Below are positions 19,303-27,604 of a stretch of DNA of 64,000 nt, in pieces; the stretch's first letter is position 1, and each line of letters starts with the position of its first letter. Position numbers and translations under genes: made by a program. The notes beneath the pieces were generated by a model. It saw nothing but the letters and a program-made list of their open reading frames with translations. It was not told the origin of the DNA and did no database searches. The stretch is from Anabaena sphaerica FACHB-251 (GTDB lineage Bacteria; Cyanobacteriota; Cyanobacteriia; Cyanobacteriales; Nostocaceae), in assembly GCF_014696825.1 (NCBI RefSeq), contig NZ_JACJQU010000006.1:232027-296026 (forward strand), given 5' to 3'.

Positions 19303-19384
19303 GCGGAACTGGCGGAATTGGCAGACGCGCTAGATTCAGGTTCTAGTGCCGCAAGGCTTCCGGGTTCAAGTCCCGGGTTCCGCA
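19303..19384 (+). tRNA. trnL: tRNA-Leu, anticodon CAG
   Basis: 82-base type II tRNA. The acceptor arm GCGGAAC pairs with GTTCCGC, with discriminator A at 19384; CCA is not encoded. The anticodon stem CTAGA/TCTAG holds loop TTCAGGT, giving anticodon CAG. A long variable arm (TGCCGCAAGGCT) and T arm CCGGG-TTCAAGT-CCCGG follow. It reads CUG leucine codons. Confidence 0.95.
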
Positions 19385-19453
19385 TATTTTGTTTTGATGT
19401 TCTTTATTTTGGTTTTAGATCAATCTAAAATCCAAAATCTAAAATCTAAAATT

Positions 19454-20236
19454 GTGTTGACCAGTTTACAAAATTCCCTAGTTAAGCAAATCCGCAAGCT
19501 GCACTCTACCAAAGAGAGGCATAAGCAGCAGTTATTTTTACTGGAAGGTACGCACTTGTTGGAAGAAGCTTGTGCGGTGAATTACCCTTTAGAGGTGGTA
19601 TGTTGTACTCCTCAATGGCAAATCGCACATCCTCAATTATGGCAAGTGGCTTGTAATCAGTGCGATCGCGCAGAAATAGTCAGTGAAGAAGTTTTAGCAG
19701 CGATCGCCACCACAGTACAACCAGATGGTGTGGTAGCGACTGCAAAACGGGGTGAAGAGGAAGCCCAAGTTCCTTTGACGGGGTTGGTTCTAGCTGTGGA
19801 AACTCTACAAGATCCAGGTAATTTGGGAACTATAATTCGGACTGCGGCCGCTGCGGGTGCGTCTGGTTTATGGTTGAGTGATGATAGTGTCGATTTAGAT
19901 AACCCCAAGGTTTTACGTGCCTCTGCTGGGCAGTGGTTTCGTTTAAATAAGGCAGTGAGTGAAGATTTAAAAGCGACAGTCCAACAATGTCAGCAGGCGG
20001 GAATGCAGGTAATTGCTACCTTACCCACTGCCAGTTTAACTTATTGGCAAGTAGATTGGCGCAAACCTAGTTTGATTTTACTGGGAAATGAAGGTGCTGG
20101 TTTACCAGATGATTTAGCAGCAATGGCGGATACCCAAGTTAAAATTCCCCTCAGTCCTGGAGTAGAATCCTTGAATGTGGCGATCGCAGCAGCTTTAATG
20201 TTATATGAAGCCCAAAGACAAAAAATTTATGGGTGA
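19454..20236 (+). CDS. SpoU/TrmH family RNA 2'-O-methyltransferase
   Basis: SAM-dependent ribose methyltransferase with an N-terminal L30-like substrate domain (SLVKQIRKLHSTKERHKQQL, FLLEGTHLLEEA) and the knotted SPOUT domain. SPOUT motifs: LQDPGNLGTIIRTAAAAGA (motif 1), LILLGNEGAGLP (motif 2) and IPLSPGVESLNVAIAAALML (motif 3). Target is probably 23S rRNA or a tRNA; not certain. The open frame runs back into the tRNA gene, so I place the start at GTG 19454 (MLTSLQNSLVK, 260 aa). TTG 19457 and ATG 19397 are alternatives. The AATCTAAAAT repeats just upstream are not coding. Confidence 0.88.
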   Translation: MLTSLQNSLVKQIRKLHSTKERHKQQLFLLEGTHLLEEACAVNYPLEVVCCTPQWQIAHPQLWQVACNQCDRAEIVSEEVLAAIATTVQPDGVVATAKRGEEEAQVPLTGLVLAVETLQDPGNLGTIIRTAAAAGASGLWLSDDSVDLDNPKVLRASAGQWFRLNKAVSEDLKATVQQCQQAGMQVIATLPTASLTYWQVDWRKPSLILLGNEGAGLPDDLAAMADTQVKIPLSPGVESLNVAIAAALMLYEAQRQKIYG

Positions 20237-20244
20237 TTCAGTTC

Positions 20245-20493
20245 TTAACTTTTCTGTTTTTTGTCTTTCTGTGCCAAATATTGTTCAATGTCAGCAACTG
20301 CATCTTCTAAAGCAGCTAGATCAATATTTTCCGTGTTTTTACTGTTTGGTTTGTGAGAGGCGTTACTGGTTTCAATTTCTGATATCACTTGATTCTCAGT
20401 GGAATTTACCTGCAAGATATCTTCTAACTGAGTGAGGGATTGCTGAAACTCTTGAGCAGCAGCGCAACGCTGATGGTGGTTAATAGGTTTCAT
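20245..20493 (-). CDS. Small hypothetical protein, 82 aa
   Basis: Hydrophilic acidic protein: MKPINHHQRCAAAQEFQQSL..., then LEDILQV, a low-complexity Ser/Asn middle, and NIDLAALEDAVADIEQYLAQ with a Lys-rich tail. The two helical ends look conserved and the middle looks like a linker. It is convergent with the methyltransferase gene, with 8 bases between the stops. I do not recognise the family; cyanobacterial distribution is likely. Confidence 0.65.
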   Translation of the reverse strand: MKPINHHQRCAAAQEFQQSLTQLEDILQVNSTENQVISEIETSNASHKPNSKNTENIDLAALEDAVADIEQYLAQKDKKQKS

Positions 20494-20771
20494 AATCTTG
20501 ATGGGAGAATTATTATTTATGAGTTGAATTGTGGATTACAGTTGCTAATCTCGTCAATTTGAGCAATATAAAATTAATAAAATTATTATGATAGCTATCT
20601 GCTGACCATATTTAATTTAGTATCAATTTTACACATTAACAGGCTTGACTGCCAAATCAGTAGGATTGCTAGGAAGCCAAAACTGCTGCGACGGATTTTT
20701 AACCAATCAGTTAACAGATTGACAAATGACAACTGATAACTGAGAACTAAATAGTTTGGAGGGTGGTAGAC

Positions 20772-21341
20772 ATGAATCAATTAATTAAAAAAGTTGTTAT
20801 TGGGTTGGGTACAGTTGTTATTGTTGTCAGTTTGATGGGGTGTGATAGCTTATTTCCTCCTGCTGGTGATCTTGTGGAAAGGGTGAGTGATGGTGATACA
20901 GTGGCGTTAATAGGTACTGATAATCAGAAATTTACAGTCCGGTTTGCTTGTGTGGATGCACCAGAAGTACCTCACTCCAAAAAGGAAAAGAGTAGTAGAC
21001 AGGTTCGGGATATGAATCAATTTAATTGGGGTGTAAAAGCACAAACACGAGTAGAGGAACTGATAAAACAGTCAGGAAATCGCGTCAAGTTGAATATTAT
21101 AGAGAGCGATCGCTATGGTAGAAAAGTTGCAGAAGTGCGTTTAAAAGATGGAACTTTGGTTCAACAAATTTTGTTACAGGAAGGTTTAGCTAAAGTTTAT
21201 CGTCCTTATTTAAGCAAGTGTCCTAGTAAAGATATAGTCCAACAAGCCGAAACACAAGCACAACAGCAAAAGATTGGTGTTTGGAGTGATAAAAAATTTG
21301 TTGATCCTTGGGAATATCGGAAGCTGAGTAAGGTTAATTAA
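20772..21341 (+). CDS. Thermonuclease-like lipoprotein (SNase fold), 189 aa
   Basis: Staphylococcal-nuclease-type phosphodiesterase, likely exported and lipid-anchored. The N-terminal helix ends in VVSLMGCDS, a lipobox with Cys. The OB-fold nuclease follows: VERVSDGDTVALIG, VRFACVDAPEVP (first catalytic Arg and the Asp-x-Pro-Glu), and IESDRYGRKVAEVRL with the second Arg. It ends LAKVYRPY...AETQAQQQKIGVWS as usual. It would cut nucleic acid outside the cytoplasm. ATG 20772 is 8 bases after GGAGGG; an in-frame GTG at 20763 overlaps that site. Confidence 0.88.
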   Translation: MNQLIKKVVIGLGTVVIVVSLMGCDSLFPPAGDLVERVSDGDTVALIGTDNQKFTVRFACVDAPEVPHSKKEKSSRQVRDMNQFNWGVKAQTRVEELIKQSGNRVKLNIIESDRYGRKVAEVRLKDGTLVQQILLQEGLAKVYRPYLSKCPSKDIVQQAETQAQQQKIGVWSDKKFVDPWEYRKLSKVN

Positions 21342-21410
21342 CAGGACTGCTAAGATGTAGGTTCAAACAAGCAGCTATAGCAGCTACACGAGGACTCACG
21401 AGGACTTAAG

Positions 21411-22073
21411 ATGCAGTTTGCACCTCTATTTCCGATAGTTTATCGCATACTTCAACTCAGTTTTCCCCACTGTCTCTGGAATGGGGATAGTAACAGTAAA
21501 GCGATCGCACTCACGTTTGATGATGGTCCTCATCCTCAATACACACCCCAAGTATTGACAGTTTTAGAACGTTACAACATAACAGCTAGTTTTTTCTGGT
21601 TGGGTGCTTGTGTCAACCGTTCACCTCATATTGCCAAAGCTGTGAAAGATAGAGGACATTGGATAGGGTTACATGGTTATGAACATCATTCTTTTCCCAC
21701 CCTGTCCTCAACTCAACTTAAACAGAGTTTAGAAAAAACCCAAGTTGCTATTTACAATGCTTGTGAATTAGAACCTGAACAAGTCCGCGATGTGCGTCCT
21801 CCCAATGGTTTTTTTACACCCAAAACTTTAAAATTATTTCAACAATGGAATTATAGACCAGTAATGTGGAGTGTTGTACCAGAAGACTGGGTGCGTCCTG
21901 GTGTATCTGTTGTTGTTAAACGAGTGCTGGAACAGGTAACAGGAGGATCACTGATAGTATTACATGATGGGGTTTGTGGTGGACAAGATGTGGCAGAAAC
22001 TATCAAAATCTTAATTCCCCAACTATTAAAACAAGGCTATCAATTTGTCACAGTTGATCAGTTATGGCGTTGA
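21411..22073 (+). CDS. Polysaccharide deacetylase (NodB-type), 220 aa
   Basis: Carbohydrate esterase family 4 enzyme that removes acetyl groups from N-acetylated glycans such as peptidoglycan or chitin-like polymers. Motifs in order: LTFDDGPHP (catalytic base Asp and metal Asp), HGYEHHSF (metal His pair), RPPNGFFT, and LIVLHDGV with the C-terminal catalytic His. No clear signal peptide is seen; the N-terminus MQFAPLFPIVYRILQLSFPH is mildly hydrophobic. It lies 69 bases after the nuclease gene on the same strand, so they may be co-transcribed. Confidence 0.9.
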   Translation: MQFAPLFPIVYRILQLSFPHCLWNGDSNSKAIALTFDDGPHPQYTPQVLTVLERYNITASFFWLGACVNRSPHIAKAVKDRGHWIGLHGYEHHSFPTLSSTQLKQSLEKTQVAIYNACELEPEQVRDVRPPNGFFTPKTLKLFQQWNYRPVMWSVVPEDWVRPGVSVVVKRVLEQVTGGSLIVLHDGVCGGQDVAETIKILIPQLLKQGYQFVTVDQLWR

Positions 22074-22082
22074 TCCCCCCAA

Positions 22083-22101
22083 CCCCCCTTGAGAAGGGGG
22101 G
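22083..22101 (+). terminator. GC-rich hairpin after the deacetylase gene
   Basis: CCCCCCTT and AAGGGGGG pair with a 3-base loop GAG, 10 bases after the stop. The downstream tract is ATAAAATT, not a clean T-run, so this may be a dispersed palindrome acting as a weak terminator. Confidence 0.5.
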
Positions 22102-22137
22102 ATAAAATTCTCCAATTCTCCTTTTTAAAAGCGATTT

Positions 22138-22914
22138 TCATAAAGGAGAAACTGCACAAACCTGTAAACCGACAGGAGTGTTAATAATTAAAGATTCTAC
22201 ACCAAAAACTTCAGCAATATTATGTGGTGTTAGCACAGTTTCCGGTGTACCAACTTCCCAAAGATGACCTTGTTTTAATAAAGCAATGCGAGAACTATAA
22301 CGGGCAGCTAAATTTAATTCATGTAAAACTGTGACGATGGTTAATTGTTGTAATTGATTGAGATTTTTGAGTAATTCTAATAACTGAAGTTGATAATTTA
22401 TATCTAAATAAGTAGTCGGTTCATCTAATAATAATACCTTGGGTTCTTGTGCCAAAGCCAAAGCTAAAAAAGCCCGTTGTCTTTCACCTCCAGAAAGTTC
22501 TTCAACCAAGCGATCGCTAAAATTTTCAAGTTGTGTTTTTTGAATTGCTATCTCAACTATTTGTTGATCATTACCAGTTAATTCCCATTGCCACCAAGGT
22601 TGATGGGGAGTCCTTCCTAAACTTACCAATTGACGCACAGTTAAACCAGCAGGAATAGGTTGTTGTTGTGGTAAAAGTGCCAATTTTTGAGCTACTAAAT
22701 TAGGGGGTTGTGAATGAATAGCTTTACCATCAAGTAAAATTACTCCCTGTTGAGGAGAAAGAATACGACTAATTAATTTTAATAAAGTAGACTTACCCGA
22801 ACCATTAGCACCAACTAAACTTAACCATTCTCCCGTTTGCAAAGATAAATTGACATCTTTAACAATTGGTAAAACAGTATAACCACCAGTGAGATTTTGT
22901 AATTCTAAAGGCAT
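22138..22914 (-). CDS. ABC transporter ATPase, metal-chelate/B12 type (FecE/BtuD-like)
   Basis: ATPase of a siderophore, heme or cobalamin importer, 258 aa. Walker A GANGSGKST, Q-loop LLPQQQPIPAG, signature LSGGERQRAF, Walker B VLLLDEPTTYLD and switch HELNLA are all intact. It faces the FecCD-type permease gene upstream on the same strand, but a 137-bp miniature element lies between them. No periplasmic binding protein or TonB receptor is in the window, so the substrate is unknown. ATG 22914 is chosen; an in-frame TTG at 22935 falls in a TCAAAAG-type repeat. Confidence 0.9.
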   Translation of the reverse strand: MPLELQNLTGGYTVLPIVKDVNLSLQTGEWLSLVGANGSGKSTLLKLISRILSPQQGVILLDGKAIHSQPPNLVAQKLALLPQQQPIPAGLTVRQLVSLGRTPHQPWWQWELTGNDQQIVEIAIQKTQLENFSDRLVEELSGGERQRAFLALALAQEPKVLLLDEPTTYLDINYQLQLLELLKNLNQLQQLTIVTVLHELNLAARYSSRIALLKQGHLWEVGTPETVLTPHNIAEVFGVESLIINTPVGLQVCAVSPL

Positions 22915-22968
22915 AATTAACAAGTCAAAAGTCAAAGGTCAAAAGTAAGAAATCTTTGCATTTAAGTT

Positions 22969-23105
22969 AGGACTTACGCACAAGTCACGGAAGAATGAAC
23001 CACGTTCACCGAAGGTGTTCCCGTTCGCGAAGCGTGCCGAAGGCATAGGGTAGGAACGAAGGACACGAAGGTAAGAAGGTTTAAGAGATATTTTGTGTAA
23101 GTCCT
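22969..23105. mobile_element. Miniature inverted-repeat element, 137 bp
   Basis: Ends are AGGACTTACGCACAA and TTGTGTAAGTCCT, an imperfect inverted repeat. The interior holds the iterated word TTCGCGAAGCGTGCCGAAGG and purine-rich GAACGAAGGACACGAAGG. No coding capacity. It lies between the ABC permease and ATPase genes and looks like a MITE. Confidence 0.75.
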
Positions 23106-23111
23106 GTAAGT

Positions 23112-24116
23112 TTATAATTTACCCAAACCACCTGAGCGACGATACAGCAACCAAATAAACAAAGGAGAACCTAACAAAGCAGTCACCGAACCTACAGGAA
23201 GTTCTACCGCACCGAGTCGCGCTAATAAATCTGCAAACATCAATAACCAAGCACCGGCTAAAGCTGAAAATGGCAAAACAAAACGGTTATCTGTACCTAC
23301 AATTAACCTGACCGCATGGGGAACAAGTAAACCGACAAAACCAATTAAACCAGCGATACTCACAGCACCTGCGGCTAATAAAGTGGCAATACCGCCAATT
23401 AATAAACGCGAACGTAATAAAGAAACACCCAACCCTACAGTTAAATCATCACCCAAAGCCAAAACATTGAGCGATCGCGCCAACAAACATCCACACAACA
23501 AAGCTACAATAATATAAGGACTAGCAGTAGAAATTTCCGTCCAACCGCGACCATTTAAACTACCAACTAACCAACTTAACGCAATTTGTACCTGTCCATC
23601 TTCCGCCATTAATAACAACGTACTCTGCACAGAACCGAACAAAGCACTAACAGCAACCCCTCCTAAAATCAACCTTTCCACAGAAATTCCCCCACCAGCA
23701 CGACCGAGGAAAATAACAAGAGCAGAAGTCAAAATTGCCCCCAACCAAGCAGCCAAAGGAATTGCCATTGGGAAGACTTGCAAAACAATCATAATAATCA
23801 CAATTAACCCAGCACCAGCAGAAATTCCCAAGATAAAAGGGTCAGCCAAACTATTACGTAACATCCCCTGTAAAAGAGCGCCAGACATACCCAAAGCCGC
23901 ACCCACAACCAACGCTGCAACAATACGAGGTAGACGTAAATCCCAAAGAATAGTTTGTTTAATAGGGTCGCCTTCTCGTATCAAAGCTTGGTAAAAATCG
24001 GACATATTTAAAGGAACAGCACCTTGAGAAAGGGAAACGAAAAAAGTGATAACCAAGGCGCTACAAATAAGTAAAATAGCCCAGAGTAGACGATATTTTG
24101 TGAAAATTTTCTGCAT
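23112..24116 (-). CDS. FecCD/BtuC-type ABC transporter permease, 334 aa
   Basis: Inner-membrane permease of a metal-chelate or vitamin B12 importer with about nine or ten membrane helices. Family blocks: LRLPRIVAALVVGAALGMSG, LLQGMLRNSLADPFILGISA (ATPase coupling region), SWLVGSLNGRGW, GLIGFVGLLVPHAVRL. Length is normal. It should pair with the ATPase downstream. The two genes are separated by 197 bases containing a miniature element, so joint expression is likely but may be attenuated. Confidence 0.92.
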   Translation of the reverse strand: MQKIFTKYRLLWAILLICSALVITFFVSLSQGAVPLNMSDFYQALIREGDPIKQTILWDLRLPRIVAALVVGAALGMSGALLQGMLRNSLADPFILGISAGAGLIVIIMIVLQVFPMAIPLAAWLGAILTSALVIFLGRAGGGISVERLILGGVAVSALFGSVQSTLLLMAEDGQVQIALSWLVGSLNGRGWTEISTASPYIIVALLCGCLLARSLNVLALGDDLTVGLGVSLLRSRLLIGGIATLLAAGAVSIAGLIGFVGLLVPHAVRLIVGTDNRFVLPFSALAGAWLLMFADLLARLGAVELPVGSVTALLGSPLFIWLLYRRSGGLGKL

Positions 24117-24190
24117 TTTTTATTTGCAGTAGAGAGTGTAACAGTCAATAAATTGAGAAGTTGCTTCTGTTTCAGGATGCAAAAAAATGT

Positions 24191-24202
24191 AAATCATGAT
24201 TT
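24191..24202. promoter_or_regulatory. Palindrome upstream of ABC permease gene
   Basis: AAATCATGATTT is a perfect 12-base palindrome 75 bases upstream of the permease start. A metal-dependent repressor site is possible, but it is not a clear Fur box; weak evidence. Confidence 0.25.
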
Positions 24203-24314
24203 GACAATCTTTCATTTGCGAAAATCACATTTATATTTTAATACAGTTTAGGTGTTGCCAGAAAAATAATGAATGTAGCCTAATTTAACAAATATTAGAG
24301 ATTTTTGCTTATGG

Positions 24315-25538
24315 ATGGGGAATACTAGAATTAGATTCCTTCTCACATCCGAGCAAACTTATACCAATATGGACTGGACAACACCACTCAAAGCCCAACA
24401 GACTGATTTTATTCAAAGACTGAAATCTAGTGACTTCCTGCATTGTGACAAACAAGGCCAGCATAGTGAACTAACTGTCATATCTGGAGAGAGGTTAAAG
24501 CAATTACGGGATTTTTGCTGGGAGATGGTGAAAAAGTATAAACCACACGACCCCAAAAATTACTTTATCAACAAAATGAAGGGAAAACTGGGTGAAGAAG
24601 TTGTCAAAACTCGGTTAGGTAATTTTGTCACAGAAGTGGACTATGAAAAGCGCGTTGGTGGTGATGGAAAAGTTGATTTTACCCTAACGTCTGACCCAGA
24701 AGTGGGTATTCAGGTAAAAGCCCGTAATGGTAAATTTGATGAAATTAAATGGATAATTAGCCAAGAAGAGATTGAAAAAAATGCGGTTCTAGTTTGTATT
24801 TTAATTCAAGAAGAAGTGAGCGAGGCTGAGACTAAATACAATCTGATTTTGGCAGGATTTTTACCAACCGATATAATTACATCTGCTGATGGTAAAGCCT
24901 TGGTAGGGATAGATGAGTTACTTTATTCTGGGGGTTTACGCTGCTATTTAGAAAGTTTGGCATCTTCTGAAGTTGATGAATATATGCGTCTAGGAGATGA
25001 GTGTGTAAAGAAAGAAGATTATCGAGGTGCTGTTAGTTATTATTCTCAAGTATTGCAACTGCAACCAAATAATGTAGATGCTTACAATCAAAGGGGACGT
25101 ACCATGTATTATTTAGGAGATAAGGATGGTGCAATTAAGGATTTTAACCAAGCTATTAGGATTGATCCTAACTTTGCTAATGCTTACAACGGTCGAGGAG
25201 TTAGCCGTTCTGATTTAGGAGATAAGGATGGTGCAATTGAGGATTACACTCAGGCTATCAAAATTGATCCTCAATATGCAGATGCTTACAACAACCGAGG
25301 TTTTGATCGTTATGAATTAGGAGATAAACAGGGTGCGATTGAGGATTACACTCAGGCAATCAAAATTGATCCTCAATATGCAGATGCTTACTGGAAAAGA
25401 GGTGTTGCTTGTTCTGATTTAAGAGCGAAGCGGCGTGCAATTCGTGATTTCCAAAAAGCAGCAGATATATACAAAAGAGAAGGTCAGGAAAAAGACTATC
25501 AAGATGCTATGGAGGAAATCAGAAAGTTGAGCCAATAA
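24315..25538 (+). CDS. PD-(D/E)XK-like nuclease domain fused to TPR repeats, 407 aa
   Basis: The N-terminal half shows a restriction-enzyme-like core: GKLGEEVVKTRL (Glu94/95), GGDGKVDFTL (Asp121) and GIQVKARNGK (Gln133-x-Lys135), the E...D...(E/Q)xK order of PD-(D/E)XK nucleases. The C-terminal half (about residues 225-390) has four or five TPR units of 34 residues (AYNQRGRTMYYLGDKDGAIK...). Two DNA repeat units are nearly identical, a sign of recent duplication. ATG 24315 opens the frame; MDWTTPLKAQ at 24369 is a possible start. No signal peptide. Role unknown; defence or nucleic-acid processing is conjecture. Monocistronic. Confidence 0.6.
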   Translation: MGNTRIRFLLTSEQTYTNMDWTTPLKAQQTDFIQRLKSSDFLHCDKQGQHSELTVISGERLKQLRDFCWEMVKKYKPHDPKNYFINKMKGKLGEEVVKTRLGNFVTEVDYEKRVGGDGKVDFTLTSDPEVGIQVKARNGKFDEIKWIISQEEIEKNAVLVCILIQEEVSEAETKYNLILAGFLPTDIITSADGKALVGIDELLYSGGLRCYLESLASSEVDEYMRLGDECVKKEDYRGAVSYYSQVLQLQPNNVDAYNQRGRTMYYLGDKDGAIKDFNQAIRIDPNFANAYNGRGVSRSDLGDKDGAIEDYTQAIKIDPQYADAYNNRGFDRYELGDKQGAIEDYTQAIKIDPQYADAYWKRGVACSDLRAKRRAIRDFQKAADIYKREGQEKDYQDAMEEIRKLSQ

Positions 25539-25571
25539 TTTATTTATGTCAACGGTTTAGTAATAAAAAAT

Positions 25572-25646
25572 ATAGGTTAGTTTAGGCAGTCGCAACCCAA
25601 CGAAAAATAATCAATTTTGGGTTTCATTGCTTCACCTCAACCTACA
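25572..25646. repeat. TAGGTT...AACCTACA inverted-repeat element
   Basis: Left end TATAGGTTAG and right end CTCAACCTACA, with internal CGCAACCCAACG and TTGGGTTTC. It belongs to the same family as 12897-13000 and 34883-34965. The word CTCTGCGCCTCTGCGTCTC follows near 25690-25710. Confidence 0.65.
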
Positions 25647-25730
25647 TTACAGCAGTTTTCACATCATTACACCACACTCTTAATTACTCTCTGCGCCTCT
25701 GCGTCTCTGCGTGAAATAAAAAATCAATAT

Positions 25731-25765
25731 TTGTTGGGTTTCATGTCTTCAACCCAACCTACATA
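25731..25765. repeat. Short inverted repeat TTGTTGGGTT...AACCCAACCTACA
   Basis: TGTTGGGTT and AACCCAACCTACA flank a 10-base loop. It is a shortened member of the same repeat family, directly after the HicB-like remnant. Confidence 0.6.
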
Positions 25766-25769
25766 TAAA

Positions 25770-25871
25770 TTAAGCCACCTTCAAAGACTTACCTAAAACT
25801 TGCGATTCGGGAAGACTAACAACAAAACATTCATCTTCTTGTGACCATTGAATAATAATCGTGTATTTCAT
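25770..25871 (-). pseudogene. HicB-type antitoxin remnant, 33 codons
   Basis: Reads MKYTIIIQWSQEDECFVVSL then PESQVLGKSLKVA and stops. The first 22 residues match the start of HicB-family antitoxin domains (MKYTIIIxWSxED..VVxLPE). The rest of the ~70-residue domain is missing and no HicA partner lies nearby. It is probably a truncated relic next to a repeat element. The ATG is at 25869-25871. A short functional peptide cannot be excluded. Confidence 0.5.
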
Positions 25872-26061
25872 TCCTTTCCTTTATTTCCTTGAAACAAACT
25901 TGTTAATTTTGCGTTTCTCTCTCTTTGCGCCTTTGCGTGAGAAAAATAACCCATCATCACCCACCCAAAATCTCTTTTAAACCTCTTCCCTTAGCTTCCT
26001 TCGCTTCTTCGTGGTTCATTCCTCCGTGTCCTCTGCGTCTGGAGCGGTTCGTTAAAAAAAC

Positions 26062-27561
26062 CTACAAAACCTCCAAAACCCGCCCCACATCAACCAAAGT
26101 ATTCGCACACAAAATACCCGAAGCAGCAACAGCAGGAACACCAATACCTGGTAAAGTGCTATCACCCACCCGATACAAACCCTTTATCGGCGTATACATA
26201 CCTGGAACCATCCCCTTACCCGCAGCAATAGCAGGCCCATAAGTACCTCGATAGCGTCGCAAATAATGAGCATGAGTTAAAGGAGTACCAACCAACTCCA
26301 ACACCACACGCTCCCGAATATCCGGGATAACTCGCTCTAAAGCCCGGTATAAACTTTGCGCCTTTTCCTGTTTTTGATTTTCATAACCATCATTACGTTC
26401 CCATCCCGCAAAAGGTTCTAAAGTGTAAGCATGAACCACATGATGTCCTTCCGGTGCTAAAGACGCATCCCACACACTAGGAATAGAAATCATGCAAGTA
26501 TTTCCAGGAACAGTAATATCTTGATTTGCATCATGAACCACCACATGATGTCCTGTTAAATTCTCCAACCCTTCCGCCTTGATACCTAAGTGTAAGTGCA
26601 TAAAACTTGCAACCGCTGGTGTATCTAAAGCAGCTTGGCGATAACTTGCAGGTAAATCTTCAGGACGTAGTAAATAATTATAAGTATCCCAAAGAGTCGC
26701 ATTAGAAATAACTATTGGTGCTTTCAAAGTTTCACCGCTTCGTAACTTCACGCCAACCGCTTTTCCCCCTTCCACCAAAATTTGCTCAACATGACAACCC
26801 AAACGCAACTCACCGCCCCAACGTTGCAAACCCCGTACTAAAGCATCAACAATTGCTTTACTACCCCCCATCGGATACTCAACCCCAGCGCGGGAGCGTT
26901 CACCGAGCATAAAAGCTACTTCTGGGGCAATTGTGCCTTCAGCCTTTAAACCAGATAAAAGAAAGCATTCTAGGTCAATTAGTCGCCTTACCCAAGGGTC
27001 TTTGATAGTAGCATCCATCACACTACCAACAGAAGTTTGCACAATTGGCAAATTTAACAACATTTTTCCCAAAGATGGCAAATAACGCTGTAACAATAGG
27101 GGTATAACTTGCCAATCAGCCCTCAGTGCTAAGGTAGGAATACCTTTCATTGCGTCATAAAGTCCGAGCAGACGCTGTTCAAACTGTTGAAATTCCCTAG
27201 CACCAGCAGGGGTAATTTTCTCCAACTCCTCACGGTAGCGTTCAGCATTGCTATAAACTGCAAAAGTGCCTTCAGGAAAGTGATAATGTCCTAAAGGATC
27301 GTAAGGTATAACTTGGAGAGATTCACCAAGAACATCGAGAATTTGTTTGAGGGGATTTAAACTCTGAGATGCTGTAAGACCACAATAAAAGGAGGGACCC
27401 GAATCAAACTCAAATCCGCGTCTTTTAAAACTGTGGGCTGCACCTCCGGGAATAGTGTGACTTTCACAGACAATTACCCGTTTTCCATAACGCGCAAGTA
27501 ACGCCGCCGCAGATAAGCCACCAATACCGCTACCAATCACTAAAACATCAATATCTTGCAT
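26062..27561 (-). CDS. CrtISO-like FAD-dependent oxidoreductase, 499 aa
   Basis: Flavoprotein of the phytoene desaturase/carotenoid isomerase superfamily. The N-terminal dinucleotide fold is VLVIGSGIGGLSAAALLARYG, followed by CESHTIPGGAAHSFKRRGFE. The C-terminal FAD motif is GLYRVGDSTLPGIGVPAVAA. PMGGSKAIVDALVRGLQRWG is typical of CrtISO relatives. Whether it isomerises prolycopene or does another reaction cannot be decided; cyanobacteria often carry several paralogues. Length is normal. It is divergent from the MCE ATPase gene with about 40 bases between starts, filled partly by TGTCAGT repeats. Confidence 0.85.
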   Translation of the reverse strand: MQDIDVLVIGSGIGGLSAAALLARYGKRVIVCESHTIPGGAAHSFKRRGFEFDSGPSFYCGLTASQSLNPLKQILDVLGESLQVIPYDPLGHYHFPEGTFAVYSNAERYREELEKITPAGAREFQQFEQRLLGLYDAMKGIPTLALRADWQVIPLLLQRYLPSLGKMLLNLPIVQTSVGSVMDATIKDPWVRRLIDLECFLLSGLKAEGTIAPEVAFMLGERSRAGVEYPMGGSKAIVDALVRGLQRWGGELRLGCHVEQILVEGGKAVGVKLRSGETLKAPIVISNATLWDTYNYLLRPEDLPASYRQAALDTPAVASFMHLHLGIKAEGLENLTGHHVVVHDANQDITVPGNTCMISIPSVWDASLAPEGHHVVHAYTLEPFAGWERNDGYENQKQEKAQSLYRALERVIPDIRERVVLELVGTPLTHAHYLRRYRGTYGPAIAAGKGMVPGMYTPIKGLYRVGDSTLPGIGVPAVAASGILCANTLVDVGRVLEVL

Positions 27562-27604
27562 ATTTGTCAGTTGTCAGTTGTCAGTTGTTTATTTTATTTC
27601 ACCC

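Noticed and set aside
20595..20780. 61-codon minus-strand frame
   Set aside because: Overlaps the ribosome site and start of the nuclease gene; AT-rich and unlike a protein.
24117..24314. Cobalamin riboswitch before the ABC permease
   Set aside because: No B12-box or aptamer-like pairing was found.
25925..26242. 105-codon plus-strand frame
   Set aside because: Mostly antisense to the CrtISO-like gene and starts in a common repeat.
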